A stretch of 9,840 nucleotides of DNA, taken from an uncultured Christensenellaceae bacterium (GTDB taxonomy: Bacteria; Bacillota; Clostridia; Christensenellales; Borkfalkiaceae). The notes under the pieces are model-generated. The model ran no database searches. It was not told the DNA's origin and saw only the letters and a program-made list of their open reading frames with translations. The translations under genes and the position numbers were made by a program. The stretch spans positions 10,925 through 20,764 of the forward strand of contig CAJUMW010000007.1 of the NCBI GenBank assembly GCA_910587625.1. Direction: 5' to 3'. Shown here piece by piece: positions 1 through 7,538 of this stretch (positions within the stretch are counted from its first letter, which is position 1; the number at the start of each line of letters is the position of its first letter).

Positions 1-2
1 AT

Positions 3-149
3 AACCGCAATAAAAGTACCGACAGCAGAGAAAACGGAGATTATCCAATTGATAATCTTCTGGGCGTAGTTCCTAAATGGTCGCAAGATATCAAGGGATT
101 TACGACAGCAATATATACGTTTTTCAATTTTACAATTTACGGAAAATAG
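3..149 (+). CDS. C-terminal end of an unrecognised gene (5' end outside window)
   Basis: The frame beginning at base 3 is open from the window edge to a TAG at 147-149, giving about 48 residues that end in ...FNFTIYGK. The stretch begins polar and charged and becomes aromatic and hydrophobic towards the end; I do not recognise a family. It is co-directional with pepF, whose start lies 28 bases downstream. Codon choice (GAC, GAA, GGA, AAC) resembles the neighbouring genes, which favours this frame, but the piece is short. The opposite strand over 1-158 is also open, so the call is tentative. No function is proposed. Confidence 0.4.
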   Translation, partial: NRNKSTDSRENGDYPIDNLLGVVPKWSQDIKGFTTAIYTFFNFTIYGK

Positions 150-157
150 TTTATACA
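129..157 (+). promoter_or_regulatory. Possible promoter for pepF
   Basis: TTTACA at 129-134 (one mismatch to the -35 consensus) is separated by 17 bases from TATACA at 152-157 (four of six matches to the -10 consensus). Transcription would start near 164, just ahead of the AAGAGGT ribosome binding site at 166-172, giving a very short leader. The last -10 base, normally a conserved T, is A here. It overlaps the end of the upstream reading frame. In AT-rich DNA such matches arise by chance, so this is weak. Confidence 0.3.
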
Positions 158-177
158 TTAAAATTAAGAGGTAAATA

Positions 178-1953
178 ATGAAAAGAAGCGAAGTTAAAGA
201 GCAATATAAATGGAATGTTTCGGATATTTTTCCGGACGACGAGGCGTGGGAAAAGTGCTTCGAACATGCAAAGAACAGCCTATCGTTCTCTCAATATTCG
301 GGTAAGCTGGGCAATAAAAATACTTTACTTGAATTTTTAAAAGCCAACAGCGAATATCGCAAAATGCTTGAAAGGCTTTATGTCTATGCGCATATGCGTT
401 ATGATGAAAACAGAGGCGTTGCTAAATATTCGGCATATCATGAAAAGGCGGCGTCGCTCTTTTCTAAGTATTGTACCGAACTCTCCTTTTTTGAACCCGA
501 AATGGCTCAACTTGATGAAAGTTATCTCAAATCGCTTGTCACAGACAACACTTTTTCAAATTATGACTACGATTTAAAGAGGATTATTGCAAGAAAACCT
601 CATGTTATATCTCAAGCCGAAGAGCGGCTTATTGGTATGGCAAGTGAAATTTTTGATAATTTTACCCGTACTTTCGGCACAATAGACAACCTTGAGCTTC
701 CGCTTGACGACATAGAGTGGGAGGGAGAAAAGACCAAACTTTCTCACGGACTATACGGAATAATATTACACTCCGAAAACAGAGAAAAAAGAAAGGAAGC
801 ATATGAAAAGTATTATGCGGCATACACGGGGCTAATAAATACTATAACTGCTGTGTATTCGGGCAACGTAAAAAAGGACGTATATTTGAGTAAAGTTTAC
901 AAATATAACTCCTGCCTTGAACACGCGCTGTTTGCCGAGGACGTAAACAGAGTTGTTTACGACAATTTATTGACGGCAGTTGACGGAAGCCTTTCTGTTA
1001 TGCACAGATATATTGCCGACAGAAAAAAGATTTTGGGCTATGATAAGCAGTATTTTTATGATATCTATGCTCCGCTTGTAGACGGCGTAGACGTTAAATA
1101 TTCCTACGAGGACGCTTATAAACTTGTTATCGAGGGATTGGCGCCGCTAGGCAAGGAGTACCAGGCTTTACTTCAAAAGGGCTTTGATGAGCGCTGGATT
1201 GACGTTATGGAGACGGAGGGTAAGCGCAACGGTGCTTACAGTATCGGCTGTCCCGACTGCCATCCATATGTGCTTTTAAACTATCAACCCACTTTGAGCG
1301 AGGTGTTTACCATAGCGCATGAAATGGGTCACGCACTTCACACTTATTTCTCGCAAAAAAATCAACCTTATTCAAAGAGCGACTATACAATTTTTGTTGC
1401 CGAGGTTGCAAGCACGGTAAACGAAACCTTGCTTTTAAAGCATATGGTTGCCAATGCTAAGGATTTAAACCTCAGAAAATATTTATTGAATTATTATTTG
1501 GACAGTATTCGCGCTACCCTTTTCAGACAGACAATGTTTGCGGAATTTGAATGCGAAGCTCATGCGATAGCGGAAAGGGAAGAGCCGCTTACAAAGGAAG
1601 CTTTGTGTAAGCTCTACGGCGATATTGGTAAAAAATATTACGGAGAGGCAATAGAGCACGACTACAATATTTCCTGCGAATGGGCAAGAATACCTCATTT
1701 CTATAACGCGTTCTACGTCTATAAGTACGCCACCGGTTTAACGGCTGCAATAAATATTGCAAAGCGCATTCTGACCGAGGGTGAAGATGCCGTAAACGAT
1801 TATTTCAAATTCCTCTCCGGCGGTTGCTCTACGGACCCTGTTTCGCTTTTAAAGCTTGCGGGTGTAGACCTTGAAAGTACTATGCCTTTTGAGGTTGCTA
1901 TGCGTGAATTTGAAGAAACTTTAACTCAACTTGAACAATTAATGAATTTATAA
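178..1953 (+). CDS. pepF: Oligoendopeptidase F (M3B family zinc metallopeptidase)
   Basis: A 591-residue cytosolic zinc peptidase that would cleave short peptides, normal in length for PepF (about 600 residues). The zinc-binding motif HEMGH is at residues 381-385, with the third ligand Glu409 in AEVAST, the spacing typical of family M3. The conserved C-terminal block HFYNAFYVYKYATG lies at residues 507-520 and supplies the His/Tyr residues that M3 enzymes use to stabilise the transition state. The N-terminal 190 residues are the helical M3_N-like region with the usual opening WNVSDIFPDD. No signal peptide is visible. The ATG is supported by AAGAGGT at 166-172, ending 5 bases before it. It is followed after 53 bases by dnaB with no terminator in between, so read-through is likely. 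Family assignment is firm; the role in peptide recycling is inferred from the family. Confidence 0.96.
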   Translation: MKRSEVKEQYKWNVSDIFPDDEAWEKCFEHAKNSLSFSQYSGKLGNKNTLLEFLKANSEYRKMLERLYVYAHMRYDENRGVAKYSAYHEKAASLFSKYCTELSFFEPEMAQLDESYLKSLVTDNTFSNYDYDLKRIIARKPHVISQAEERLIGMASEIFDNFTRTFGTIDNLELPLDDIEWEGEKTKLSHGLYGIILHSENREKRKEAYEKYYAAYTGLINTITAVYSGNVKKDVYLSKVYKYNSCLEHALFAEDVNRVVYDNLLTAVDGSLSVMHRYIADRKKILGYDKQYFYDIYAPLVDGVDVKYSYEDAYKLVIEGLAPLGKEYQALLQKGFDERWIDVMETEGKRNGAYSIGCPDCHPYVLLNYQPTLSEVFTIAHEMGHALHTYFSQKNQPYSKSDYTIFVAEVASTVNETLLLKHMVANAKDLNLRKYLLNYYLDSIRATLFRQTMFAEFECEAHAIAEREEPLTKEALCKLYGDIGKKYYGEAIEHDYNISCEWARIPHFYNAFYVYKYATGLTAAINIAKRILTEGEDAVNDYFKFLSGGCSTDPVSLLKLAGVDLESTMPFEVAMREFEETLTQLEQLMNL

Positions 1954-2006
1954 AAACTGTCAAAAAACATGGCAAAAACGGCAAAATTCGAGGTTTGTGA
2001 AGTACT

Positions 2007-3458
2007 ATGTCAGACAAAACAAATGTAATGCCCAACAATTTGGACGCCGAACAGGCGCTTTTGGGGTGTATGTTGATAGATAATGAAATTCTTCCCGACG
2101 TGTTGGATATGTTGGGAGAAGACGACTTTTATCAGGATTCACATAAGTTTATAATAAGCGCTATAAAAAATACTTTTGCAGCGAGAAAGCCTGTGGATAT
2201 TGTCACGCTTTCGGATAGTCTCGAAACAGAAGGCAACTTGCAAAAAGCAGGCGGAATAGCGTATTTGACCGAGCTTGCGCAGGTTACGCCATCGGCTGCA
2301 AATTACAATCATTACTTCGATATCGTAAAGCGTGATTCCACAAACAGGAAGCTTATAAGGGCGGCTCGCGAAGTTATCGATTATTCAAAATCGAGCGACG
2401 ATGCCGTTGAAAGCATTCAGTTTGCCGAGCAAAAAATTTATTCTGTGTCCCAGCAGCGCGAGTCGTCTACCGTAAAGGATATAAGGACGAGCGGCGGACT
2501 TGAACAGGTTCTTGAAAAATTTCAAAAACTTGCCGAGGATAAAAACGCGTTCAGGGGAATACCTACCGGCATAAACAGGTTGGATAGGCTTACAAACGGA
2601 CTTCAAAAGTCTGACCTGATAGTTCTTGCGGCCCGTCCCGGTATGGGTAAAACTTCGCTTGCAATGAATATTGTCGAGCATGCGGCAGTAAACGAAGGCA
2701 AGGTTTGCGCGGTATTTTCAATGGAAATGCCGGAAGTGCAAATTTTGACGAGGTTGCTGTGTTCCAATGCCGAAGTAAGTATGTCCGACGCGCTTTCGGG
2801 CAAGTTGTCGGACAATGATTGGAAAAGACTCGCAAAATCCAACGTAAGGCTAAAAGGGTCAAAAATTTTTATTGATGTAGCCTCGCGCGTTACCCCTGCC
2901 GACATAAATTCCAAACTTCGTAGAATCAAAGCGCGCAACAACGGTCAGCTTGACCTTGTTATGATAGATTATATTCAGCTTATGTCGAGTGGAAAGAAGG
3001 GTAACGAGGATAACAGAGTTCAGGAAATTGCGTCCATAACAAGAGATTTGAAAATTATGGCAAAGGAGCTGGACGTGCCCGTGATTGCGCTTTCGCAGCT
3101 TCGTCGAATTCAGTCAAACGAACCGCAGATTTCGGACTTGCGCGACTCCGGTGCAATCGAACAGGACGCAGATATTGTAATGTTTATTTCAAGGCCTGAC
3201 GTGGGCGCGTCGGATGCAGATTTTGCAAGCGGAAAGGTTGTTAAGGGACAGGCATTTTTAAAAATAGCAAAGCACAGAAACGGTGAGACGGGCACAATTC
3301 CGCTTCGCTTCAGAGGAGAGTTGACCAAGTTTGTTAACCCCGAAATGAACGAGGAGTACGAACGCCGCGGTTCAATCAAGAAATCCGAGCACAATGAAGA
3401 ACTTGCGCCGCTTACAGATGACGACGCACCTCAAGAGGACGAAGCACCTCCGTTTTAA
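2007..3458 (+). CDS. dnaB: Replicative DNA helicase DnaB (DnaC in Bacillus naming)
   Basis: Hexameric 5'-3' helicase that unwinds DNA at the replication fork and recruits primase. The 483-residue protein has the DnaB N-terminal domain (from NNLDAEQALLG to about residue 115), a linker, and a RecA-like ATPase domain. Visible motifs: Walker A ARPGMGKTS with Lys215, the catalytic Glu240 in FSMEMPE, Walker B VMIDYIQLM with Asp321, the DRDSGAIEQDAD-type block (here LRDSGAIEQDAD), and KHRNG at 422-426 with the likely arginine finger Arg424. No intein interrupts it. The last 25 or so residues are strongly acidic (TDDDAPQEDEAPPF), longer than the compact B. subtilis protein. The start has no well-spaced ribosome binding site: CGAGG at 1989-1993 is 13 bases away. 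An in-frame ATG at 2028 is an alternative start. Unusually, it sits in front of sua5-ywlE-rpiB. Confidence 0.97.
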   Translation: MSDKTNVMPNNLDAEQALLGCMLIDNEILPDVLDMLGEDDFYQDSHKFIISAIKNTFAARKPVDIVTLSDSLETEGNLQKAGGIAYLTELAQVTPSAANYNHYFDIVKRDSTNRKLIRAAREVIDYSKSSDDAVESIQFAEQKIYSVSQQRESSTVKDIRTSGGLEQVLEKFQKLAEDKNAFRGIPTGINRLDRLTNGLQKSDLIVLAARPGMGKTSLAMNIVEHAAVNEGKVCAVFSMEMPEVQILTRLLCSNAEVSMSDALSGKLSDNDWKRLAKSNVRLKGSKIFIDVASRVTPADINSKLRRIKARNNGQLDLVMIDYIQLMSSGKKGNEDNRVQEIASITRDLKIMAKELDVPVIALSQLRRIQSNEPQISDLRDSGAIEQDADIVMFISRPDVGASDADFASGKVVKGQAFLKIAKHRNGETGTIPLRFRGELTKFVNPEMNEEYERRGSIKKSEHNEELAPLTDDDAPQEDEAPPF

Positions 3459-3461
3459 ATT

Positions 3462-4454
3462 ATGAATACTCAAATTTTAGAAATAAACGAGCAGTCGCTT
3501 GCGATTTCAAAGCAGATAATTATAAGCGGCGGAGTTGTCGCGATACCTACCGAAACCGTCTACGGTCTGGGTGCAAATGCGTTCGATACACAGGCGGTAG
3601 ACAGTATTTTTAAAATAAAAGGCAGACCTAACGATAATCCCTTAATCGTACACGTCCACAGTGGTTACGATATTTCTATTTTGGTCAGTGAAATTCCGGA
3701 GTATGCGAAATTACTTGCCAAGGCGTTTTTACCCGGTCCCTTGACTATGGTATATAAAAGTAAAGGGGTTGTCAGTTCTTCTGTTTCCTGCGGACTTGAT
3801 ACGCTGGCTATAAGAATTCCTTCGCACGAGGGCGCACAAAAATTTTTAAAATATGTCGGTTTGCCGATAGCCGCACCATCCGCAAATATTTCAAAGCACG
3901 TCAGTCCGACTTCGGCGCAACACGTTTTTGATGATTTTAACGGAAAAATTCCGCTTATTCTGGACGGAGGTATTTGCAAAGGCGGCATTGAAAGCACCGT
4001 TTTGGACTGTACGGGCAAAGTACCCGTGGTTTTGCGAAGCGGACTTGTTACTCGCGATATGATTGCTCAGGTTGTTGGAGAATGCCGAGAATACGTTTAT
4101 AGGGACGGAGCGCGTGCAATTTCTCCGGGTATGAAATACAAGCACTATTCTCCAAATTGCAGAACTGTTATGTTTAGCTATGATCGGCTTGAACAGGCTG
4201 TTCAAATGTATAGGCAAGAATGTCAGAAGGGTGTGAAAGTCTTTTTATTGTGCGATGACAGCGTTGCTAAACTTTCCGGTTGCGAAAATGTACTAAATCT
4301 CGGTGCGGATGAAAATCAAATTGCCGCAAATTTATATGCAAAATTACGCGAGGGAGAGCGTATAGCTGAGTTAATTATTGCCGTAGCGCCGCAAAAAACC
4401 GATGGGGTTATGATTGGGGTTATGAACAGGCTTTGTAAAGCTTGCGCAAGTTAA
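3462..4454 (+). CDS. L-threonylcarbamoyladenylate synthase, Sua5 type
   Basis: Makes threonylcarbamoyl-AMP from threonine, bicarbonate and ATP, the first step of the universal t6A modification at position 37 of ANN-decoding tRNAs; TsaD, TsaB and TsaE complete it and are not in this window. At 330 residues it is the long Sua5 form rather than the short TsaC form. The YrdC domain covers about residues 10-205, with PTETVYGLG at 29-37, KGRPNDNPL at 53-61 and PSAN at 139-142. The linker motif SPGMKYKHYSP at 221-231 leads into the C-terminal Sua5 Rossmann-like domain to the end. The ATG lies 3 bases after the dnaB stop and has no clear ribosome binding site at normal distance, so translation may be coupled to dnaB. 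The B. subtilis orthologue is ywlC/tsaC, also near ywlE and rpiB. Confidence 0.95.
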   Translation: MNTQILEINEQSLAISKQIIISGGVVAIPTETVYGLGANAFDTQAVDSIFKIKGRPNDNPLIVHVHSGYDISILVSEIPEYAKLLAKAFLPGPLTMVYKSKGVVSSSVSCGLDTLAIRIPSHEGAQKFLKYVGLPIAAPSANISKHVSPTSAQHVFDDFNGKIPLILDGGICKGGIESTVLDCTGKVPVVLRSGLVTRDMIAQVVGECREYVYRDGARAISPGMKYKHYSPNCRTVMFSYDRLEQAVQMYRQECQKGVKVFLLCDDSVAKLSGCENVLNLGADENQIAANLYAKLREGERIAELIIAVAPQKTDGVMIGVMNRLCKACAS

Positions 4455-4456
4455 TT

Positions 4457-4906
4457 ATGAAAAGAAAGAAAATTCTATTTGTTTGTACGGGCAACACTTG
4501 CCGAAGTCCTATGGCCGAAGCGTTGCTCCGCAACAAAATTAAACGCAATAAAATAAAGTGGTGGGATGTCGCGTCCTGCGGGATACAGGCGGAAGTCGGC
4601 GGAAAGATTAGCGCAAACAGTAAAGCCGTGCTTGAAGAACGAGGTATAAATACCGACAAATTTTTGCCGCGACAATTGACGCAAGCTTTAATAGAAAAAA
4701 GCACGCTTGTTGTATGTATGACAAAATCTCAGCAAACTATGCTTGAAGCATGCGGAAATATAACGTGCATAATGGATATTTGCGGTTTTGATGTTCCCGA
4801 CCCATATGGTTGCAGTATTGACGTTTACAGGCTAACGCGCGAGGCTTTGGATAAGGCTTGCGACAAAATTATAGAAAATTATATAAAAACTTTTAAAGAG
4901 GAATAA
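4457..4906 (+). CDS. ywlE: Low-molecular-weight phosphatase, probable protein-arginine phosphatase (YwlE-like)
   Basis: Small cytosolic phosphatase of 149 residues, the usual size. The phosphate-binding loop CTGNTCRS is at residues 10-17, with nucleophile Cys10 and Arg16, and the general acid is Asp115 in VPDPYG. Thr14 occupies the loop position that in B. subtilis YwlE (Thr11) favours phospho-arginine over phospho-tyrosine, and SIDVYRLTREAL after the acid loop also resembles YwlE; the arginine-phosphatase reading is inference from these residues. The partner kinase McsB is not visible here. The chosen ATG at 4457 is 2 bases after the sua5 stop; an in-frame TTG at 4442 inside sua5 would add five residues (MRKLI) before MKRKKILFVC and is less likely, since family members start a few residues before the loop. 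No good ribosome binding site precedes the ATG, which suggests coupling. Confidence 0.93.
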   Translation: MKRKKILFVCTGNTCRSPMAEALLRNKIKRNKIKWWDVASCGIQAEVGGKISANSKAVLEERGINTDKFLPRQLTQALIEKSTLVVCMTKSQQTMLEACGNITCIMDICGFDVPDPYGCSIDVYRLTREALDKACDKIIENYIKTFKEE

Positions 4907-4910
4907 AAAT

Positions 4911-5360
4911 ATGAAAATTGCAGTTGCTTGTGACCACGGCGGATTAAATCTCAAACGTAAGATTATAGCCTATCTGAAAGAGAAAAATTATCAAGTAAAG
5001 GACTTTGGAACGGACGAATTTGCAAGTTGCGACTATCCTGATTTTGCCCTTCCTGCGGCTGAGGCCGTAGCAAGCGGAGAGTGTGAGCGCGGAATTGTGG
5101 TGTGCTCGACAGGCATCGGTGTTTCGATTGTGGCAAACAAGGTTCCCGGCGTGCGTTGCGCGCACTGTCACGATAGTTACTGTGCCGAGTTTACAAGGCT
5201 TCATAATGACTCGAACGTACTTGCATTGGGTGAGAAAGTTGTCGGAGAGGGATATGCCTTAAAGATTGTTGAAGCGTTTTTGACTACGGAGTTCGAGGGC
5301 GGCAGACATCAACGCCGCGTCGATAAAATTACCGAAATAGAGAAAAAATACAGTAAATAA
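4911..5360 (+). CDS. rpiB: Ribose-5-phosphate isomerase B
   Basis: Interconverts ribose 5-phosphate and ribulose 5-phosphate in the non-oxidative pentose phosphate pathway; RpiB/LacAB family, cytosolic dimer or tetramer. The 149-residue length is typical. Visible signatures are CDHGG at residues 7-11, the catalytic Cys65 in VVCSTGIGVSIVANKVPG, the HDSYCA segment with the ring-opening His, HNDSNVLALGEKVVG, and the phosphate-binding GGRHQRRVDKI near the end. The substrate could in principle be allose 6-phosphate or another sugar phosphate, but the neighbourhood (sua5, ywlE) matches the B. subtilis rpiB/ywlF locus. The ribosome binding site AAAGAGGA at 4895-4902 is strong and overlaps the end of ywlE; it is the only clear one within the dnaB-rpiB run. 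The stop codon is the first part of the terminator stem. Confidence 0.97.
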   Translation: MKIAVACDHGGLNLKRKIIAYLKEKNYQVKDFGTDEFASCDYPDFALPAAEAVASGECERGIVVCSTGIGVSIVANKVPGVRCAHCHDSYCAEFTRLHNDSNVLALGEKVVGEGYALKIVEAFLTTEFEGGRHQRRVDKITEIEKKYSK

Positions 5361-5398
5361 AATAGGGCGCGGAACTTTTAGTTCCGCGCCCTATTTTA
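5359..5398. terminator. Bidirectional terminator between rpiB and comEC
   Basis: A perfect 17-bp inverted repeat (5359-5375 with 5381-5397) encloses a 5-base loop. The core is GGGCGCGGAAC paired with GTTCCGCGCCC, flanked by A-rich and T-rich arms, so each strand gives a GC-rich hairpin ending in U's. It lies exactly between the convergent genes and contains the stop codons of both: rpiB at 5358-5360 and comEC at 5396-5398. Confidence 0.93.
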
Positions 5399-7474
5399 TC
5401 TGTTAGGTATTATTCCGTTTAAATACAGTTTTCCGTCATTTACTGAATAGTTTATATTTCCGCAATCGTAGACATTATTTTTATAGCCTTTTAATGAAAA
5501 ATATACGTTTTGCTTTGTATTACAAACTGTATTTGCATACTTTGAGATAAGCAAATCGCATTTTGTAAAAGGAATTGTTTCTCCCGCACATATACATATA
5601 CTAACTCCGTTATACTCTACAATAAGGCTGTATCCGTCAACGAACTCGAAATTTATTCCGCAAAGCTTGAAGTCCTTTTCATAGTGAACGACGGCTGTTT
5701 TAAAAGGTTGAGCGGGGAAATATAGGTTAGAGACGTAAACGTTACTGCACCGCAAAGATTGATCATAATCTAAAACACATTCTTCGTTGCCTAAAACAAT
5801 TACGCCGTCAAGAAAAACCGAGTAGTTTTCATTTAAAAACTTTGCATTGTTCATTGTGTCCGTAGTGACAAGCACTGTGCCTTGCGATGATTTTAAAATT
5901 ACGCTACCGCCAAAGTTATTTGCAGAAATTGATATGTTTAAAGTGTTAAAAGGCGCAAAGGTCATAAATACAACGTATAAACTAAGCACTATAATCATTG
6001 TAGAGGACGAAATTAATCGAAAGACAGCTGTTAAATTAATTTTATCCGAAATTATAAATATAAGCACAAAATAAATTACGGCAAACCACACCGAGCCCAA
6101 ACCGGTAACAACAGCGCTGTCAAAGCCTGTTGAAAGTAAAAAAGACAAAAGCGCCTGAATTGGAAGTACGACTGTTGGCACAACAAACGTAGCTATCAAA
6201 GGAACAATGGCCGAGATAATAGTGCCGCCGAATAGCAATATAAACAGTATAGAAATAACGGGCACAAAAACAATATTCAGCAGCAGTCCGACTCCGCTGA
6301 CGTAGCCGAAGCTCGAAAGCATTATCGGCATTGTACCGAGCTGTGCGCCGACAGCCGTGCCTACGGAGGAAGAAATTTTTTGCGGAACTCGAACTTTTTT
6401 AAGCAGATTATTGATTTGTCTTGAAAAAATGTTTATGCCGCCAACGGCGCATATCGAAAGCTGAAATCCTACCGAAAACAGACTTAACGGCTTAATTAAA
6501 AGAATTAAAAATGCCGATGTTGCAAGCGAGTTTAAAGAATCGTTTTTGCAATAAATTAACCCTGCAATAATCGAAACCGTGCACATAATAACCGCACGAA
6601 CGGAGGACACGGTAAAGCCGCAAATTCCGGAGTAGAAGATAATAAGACCTATGCGAATTGCGGCTGAAACATATTTATTTGGTTTAATGGGCTTTAAAAT
6701 AAGTCCGATAATAAGAAAAATTATTCCTATATGCAGTCCCGAAACGGCAAATATATGAGCAATGCCGCCGTAACGAAAATTGTCCAACGCCTCGTCGCTC
6801 ATATATGTTGTGTCACCAATGAGCATTGCATAGCAAATTGCAGCCGTATCTCTATCGACATTTTCAAAAAGAGTTTGCCTTATTGCCGTGCGGATAGCGG
6901 CAAACAGTGAAAAACGATAGTCGGATTTAAGATCGCCGTACACAGAACAACGGTATCTGATATCTTCCTGAACAAGATAATTCAAATTTCCGTAATTGAA
7001 TGCGTCATATTTTTGCAAAGCCGAATAAAACTCTACTTTGTACCCGACATCACAAAATTCACCGTAAGAGGAAGAAAGATTTGCCTGAACTTTTCCTCGA
7101 ATGCTTTTTCCGTTGACTTTTACGTTTTCCAAAATTATGTACTCGCCGTAATCAGTTTGCGATTTTTCAAGGACAGTAGCCGAAATAAATACGGTTTCGG
7201 TTGTTTTTATTTCGTCGGTGTCGTAACTTTGAATGGCAAAATAAGCATAAAATAATCCGCCCGTAAATACTGCTGTTAATATAATTGTAATTACGAGCGG
7301 TGCAGTTTTATGTAGGAGAAATAAAATTATAATTATGATTGCGGCAAACGGAATAACTATCAAACCATAGAGTATTTCAAATCCGTAAAATGCAAAAATA
7401 AACCCTGCAAGGATACCCAAAGCAAGTAGGCACGCAATCAAAACTTGTAGCCTGAAATTTACAAAACGCTTCAT
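5396..7474 (-). CDS. comEC: ComEC/Rec2-family DNA uptake channel with a degenerate C-terminal domain
   Basis: Polytopic membrane protein of 692 residues; in transformable bacteria ComEC carries single-stranded DNA across the membrane. Three N-terminal membrane segments lie at about 8-78, then an extracytoplasmic OB-like region (DUF4131) at about 85-200, then the Competence domain with many membrane helices at about 215-505. The hallmark HIFAVSGLHIG is at 240-250 and SSVRAVIM at 290-297. Residues 510-692 align by pattern with the metallo-beta-lactamase-like nuclease domain of full-length ComEC, but its metal motifs are gone and only one histidine (His597) remains in about 180 residues. The ATG at 7474 has no clear ribosome binding site. 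The gene follows tRNA-Leu and a terminator-like hairpin, and no convincing promoter of its own is visible. No other com gene is in the window, so competence is not shown. Confidence 0.93.
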   Translation of the reverse strand: MKRFVNFRLQVLIACLLALGILAGFIFAFYGFEILYGLIVIPFAAIIIIILFLLHKTAPLVITIILTAVFTGGLFYAYFAIQSYDTDEIKTTETVFISATVLEKSQTDYGEYIILENVKVNGKSIRGKVQANLSSSYGEFCDVGYKVEFYSALQKYDAFNYGNLNYLVQEDIRYRCSVYGDLKSDYRFSLFAAIRTAIRQTLFENVDRDTAAICYAMLIGDTTYMSDEALDNFRYGGIAHIFAVSGLHIGIIFLIIGLILKPIKPNKYVSAAIRIGLIIFYSGICGFTVSSVRAVIMCTVSIIAGLIYCKNDSLNSLATSAFLILLIKPLSLFSVGFQLSICAVGGINIFSRQINNLLKKVRVPQKISSSVGTAVGAQLGTMPIMLSSFGYVSGVGLLLNIVFVPVISILFILLFGGTIISAIVPLIATFVVPTVVLPIQALLSFLLSTGFDSAVVTGLGSVWFAVIYFVLIFIISDKINLTAVFRLISSSTMIIVLSLYVVFMTFAPFNTLNISISANNFGGSVILKSSQGTVLVTTDTMNNAKFLNENYSVFLDGVIVLGNEECVLDYDQSLRCSNVYVSNLYFPAQPFKTAVVHYEKDFKLCGINFEFVDGYSLIVEYNGVSICICAGETIPFTKCDLLISKYANTVCNTKQNVYFSLKGYKNNVYDCGNINYSVNDGKLYLNGIIPNR

Positions 7475-7495
7475 AAATTTTTCATCGAAAAGTTG

Positions 7496-7535
7496 ATTTT
7501 AAAGAAACAGAGGCAGGCTTTTGCCTGTCTCTGTT
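7496..7535 (-). terminator. Terminator-like hairpin after tRNA-Leu
   Basis: The minus-strand transcript can form a stem from 7535-7523 with 7518-7506 around a 4-base AAAA loop: 13 positions with one C-A mismatch, outer arm AACAGAG / CTCTGTT and inner CAGGC / GCCTG. It is followed by TTCTTTAAAA, a moderate U-run. It starts 3 bases beyond the tRNA CCA and ends 31 bases before comEC. It would end the tRNA transcript or act as a partial barrier before comEC. Confidence 0.75.
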
Positions 7536-7538
7536 AGC

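Noticed and set aside
1..158. Open minus-strand frame from an ATG at 156-158 to the left edge, ending in a hydrophobic stretch (IINWIISVFSAVGTF).
   Set aside because: No ribosome binding site precedes the ATG and it would lie divergently inside the pepF leader; the plus-strand frame ending at 149 has more typical codons. It is not excluded, because both pieces are short and cut by the edge.
1921..2006. Promoter for dnaB in the pepF tail and the 53-base gap (TTGAAC and TATAAA boxes).
   Set aside because: The boxes are only 12 bases apart, and other pairings are 22 apart; neither is a usable spacer.
2385..3394. Several antisense open frames of 90-117 codons across dnaB and sua5.
   Set aside because: They lie entirely within clearly real genes, overlap each other and have no family motifs; they are codon-bias shadows.
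4442..4456. TTG as the start of the phosphatase gene, overlapping sua5.
   Set aside because: It adds five residues not expected in the family, and the ATG at 4457 puts the catalytic Cys at position 10, close to its place in YwlE.
7471..7485. Four-codon upstream frame (M-K-N-L-stop) whose TGA overlaps the comEC ATG, suggesting translational coupling.
   Set aside because: It has no ribosome binding site and is short enough to arise by chance in AT-rich sequence.
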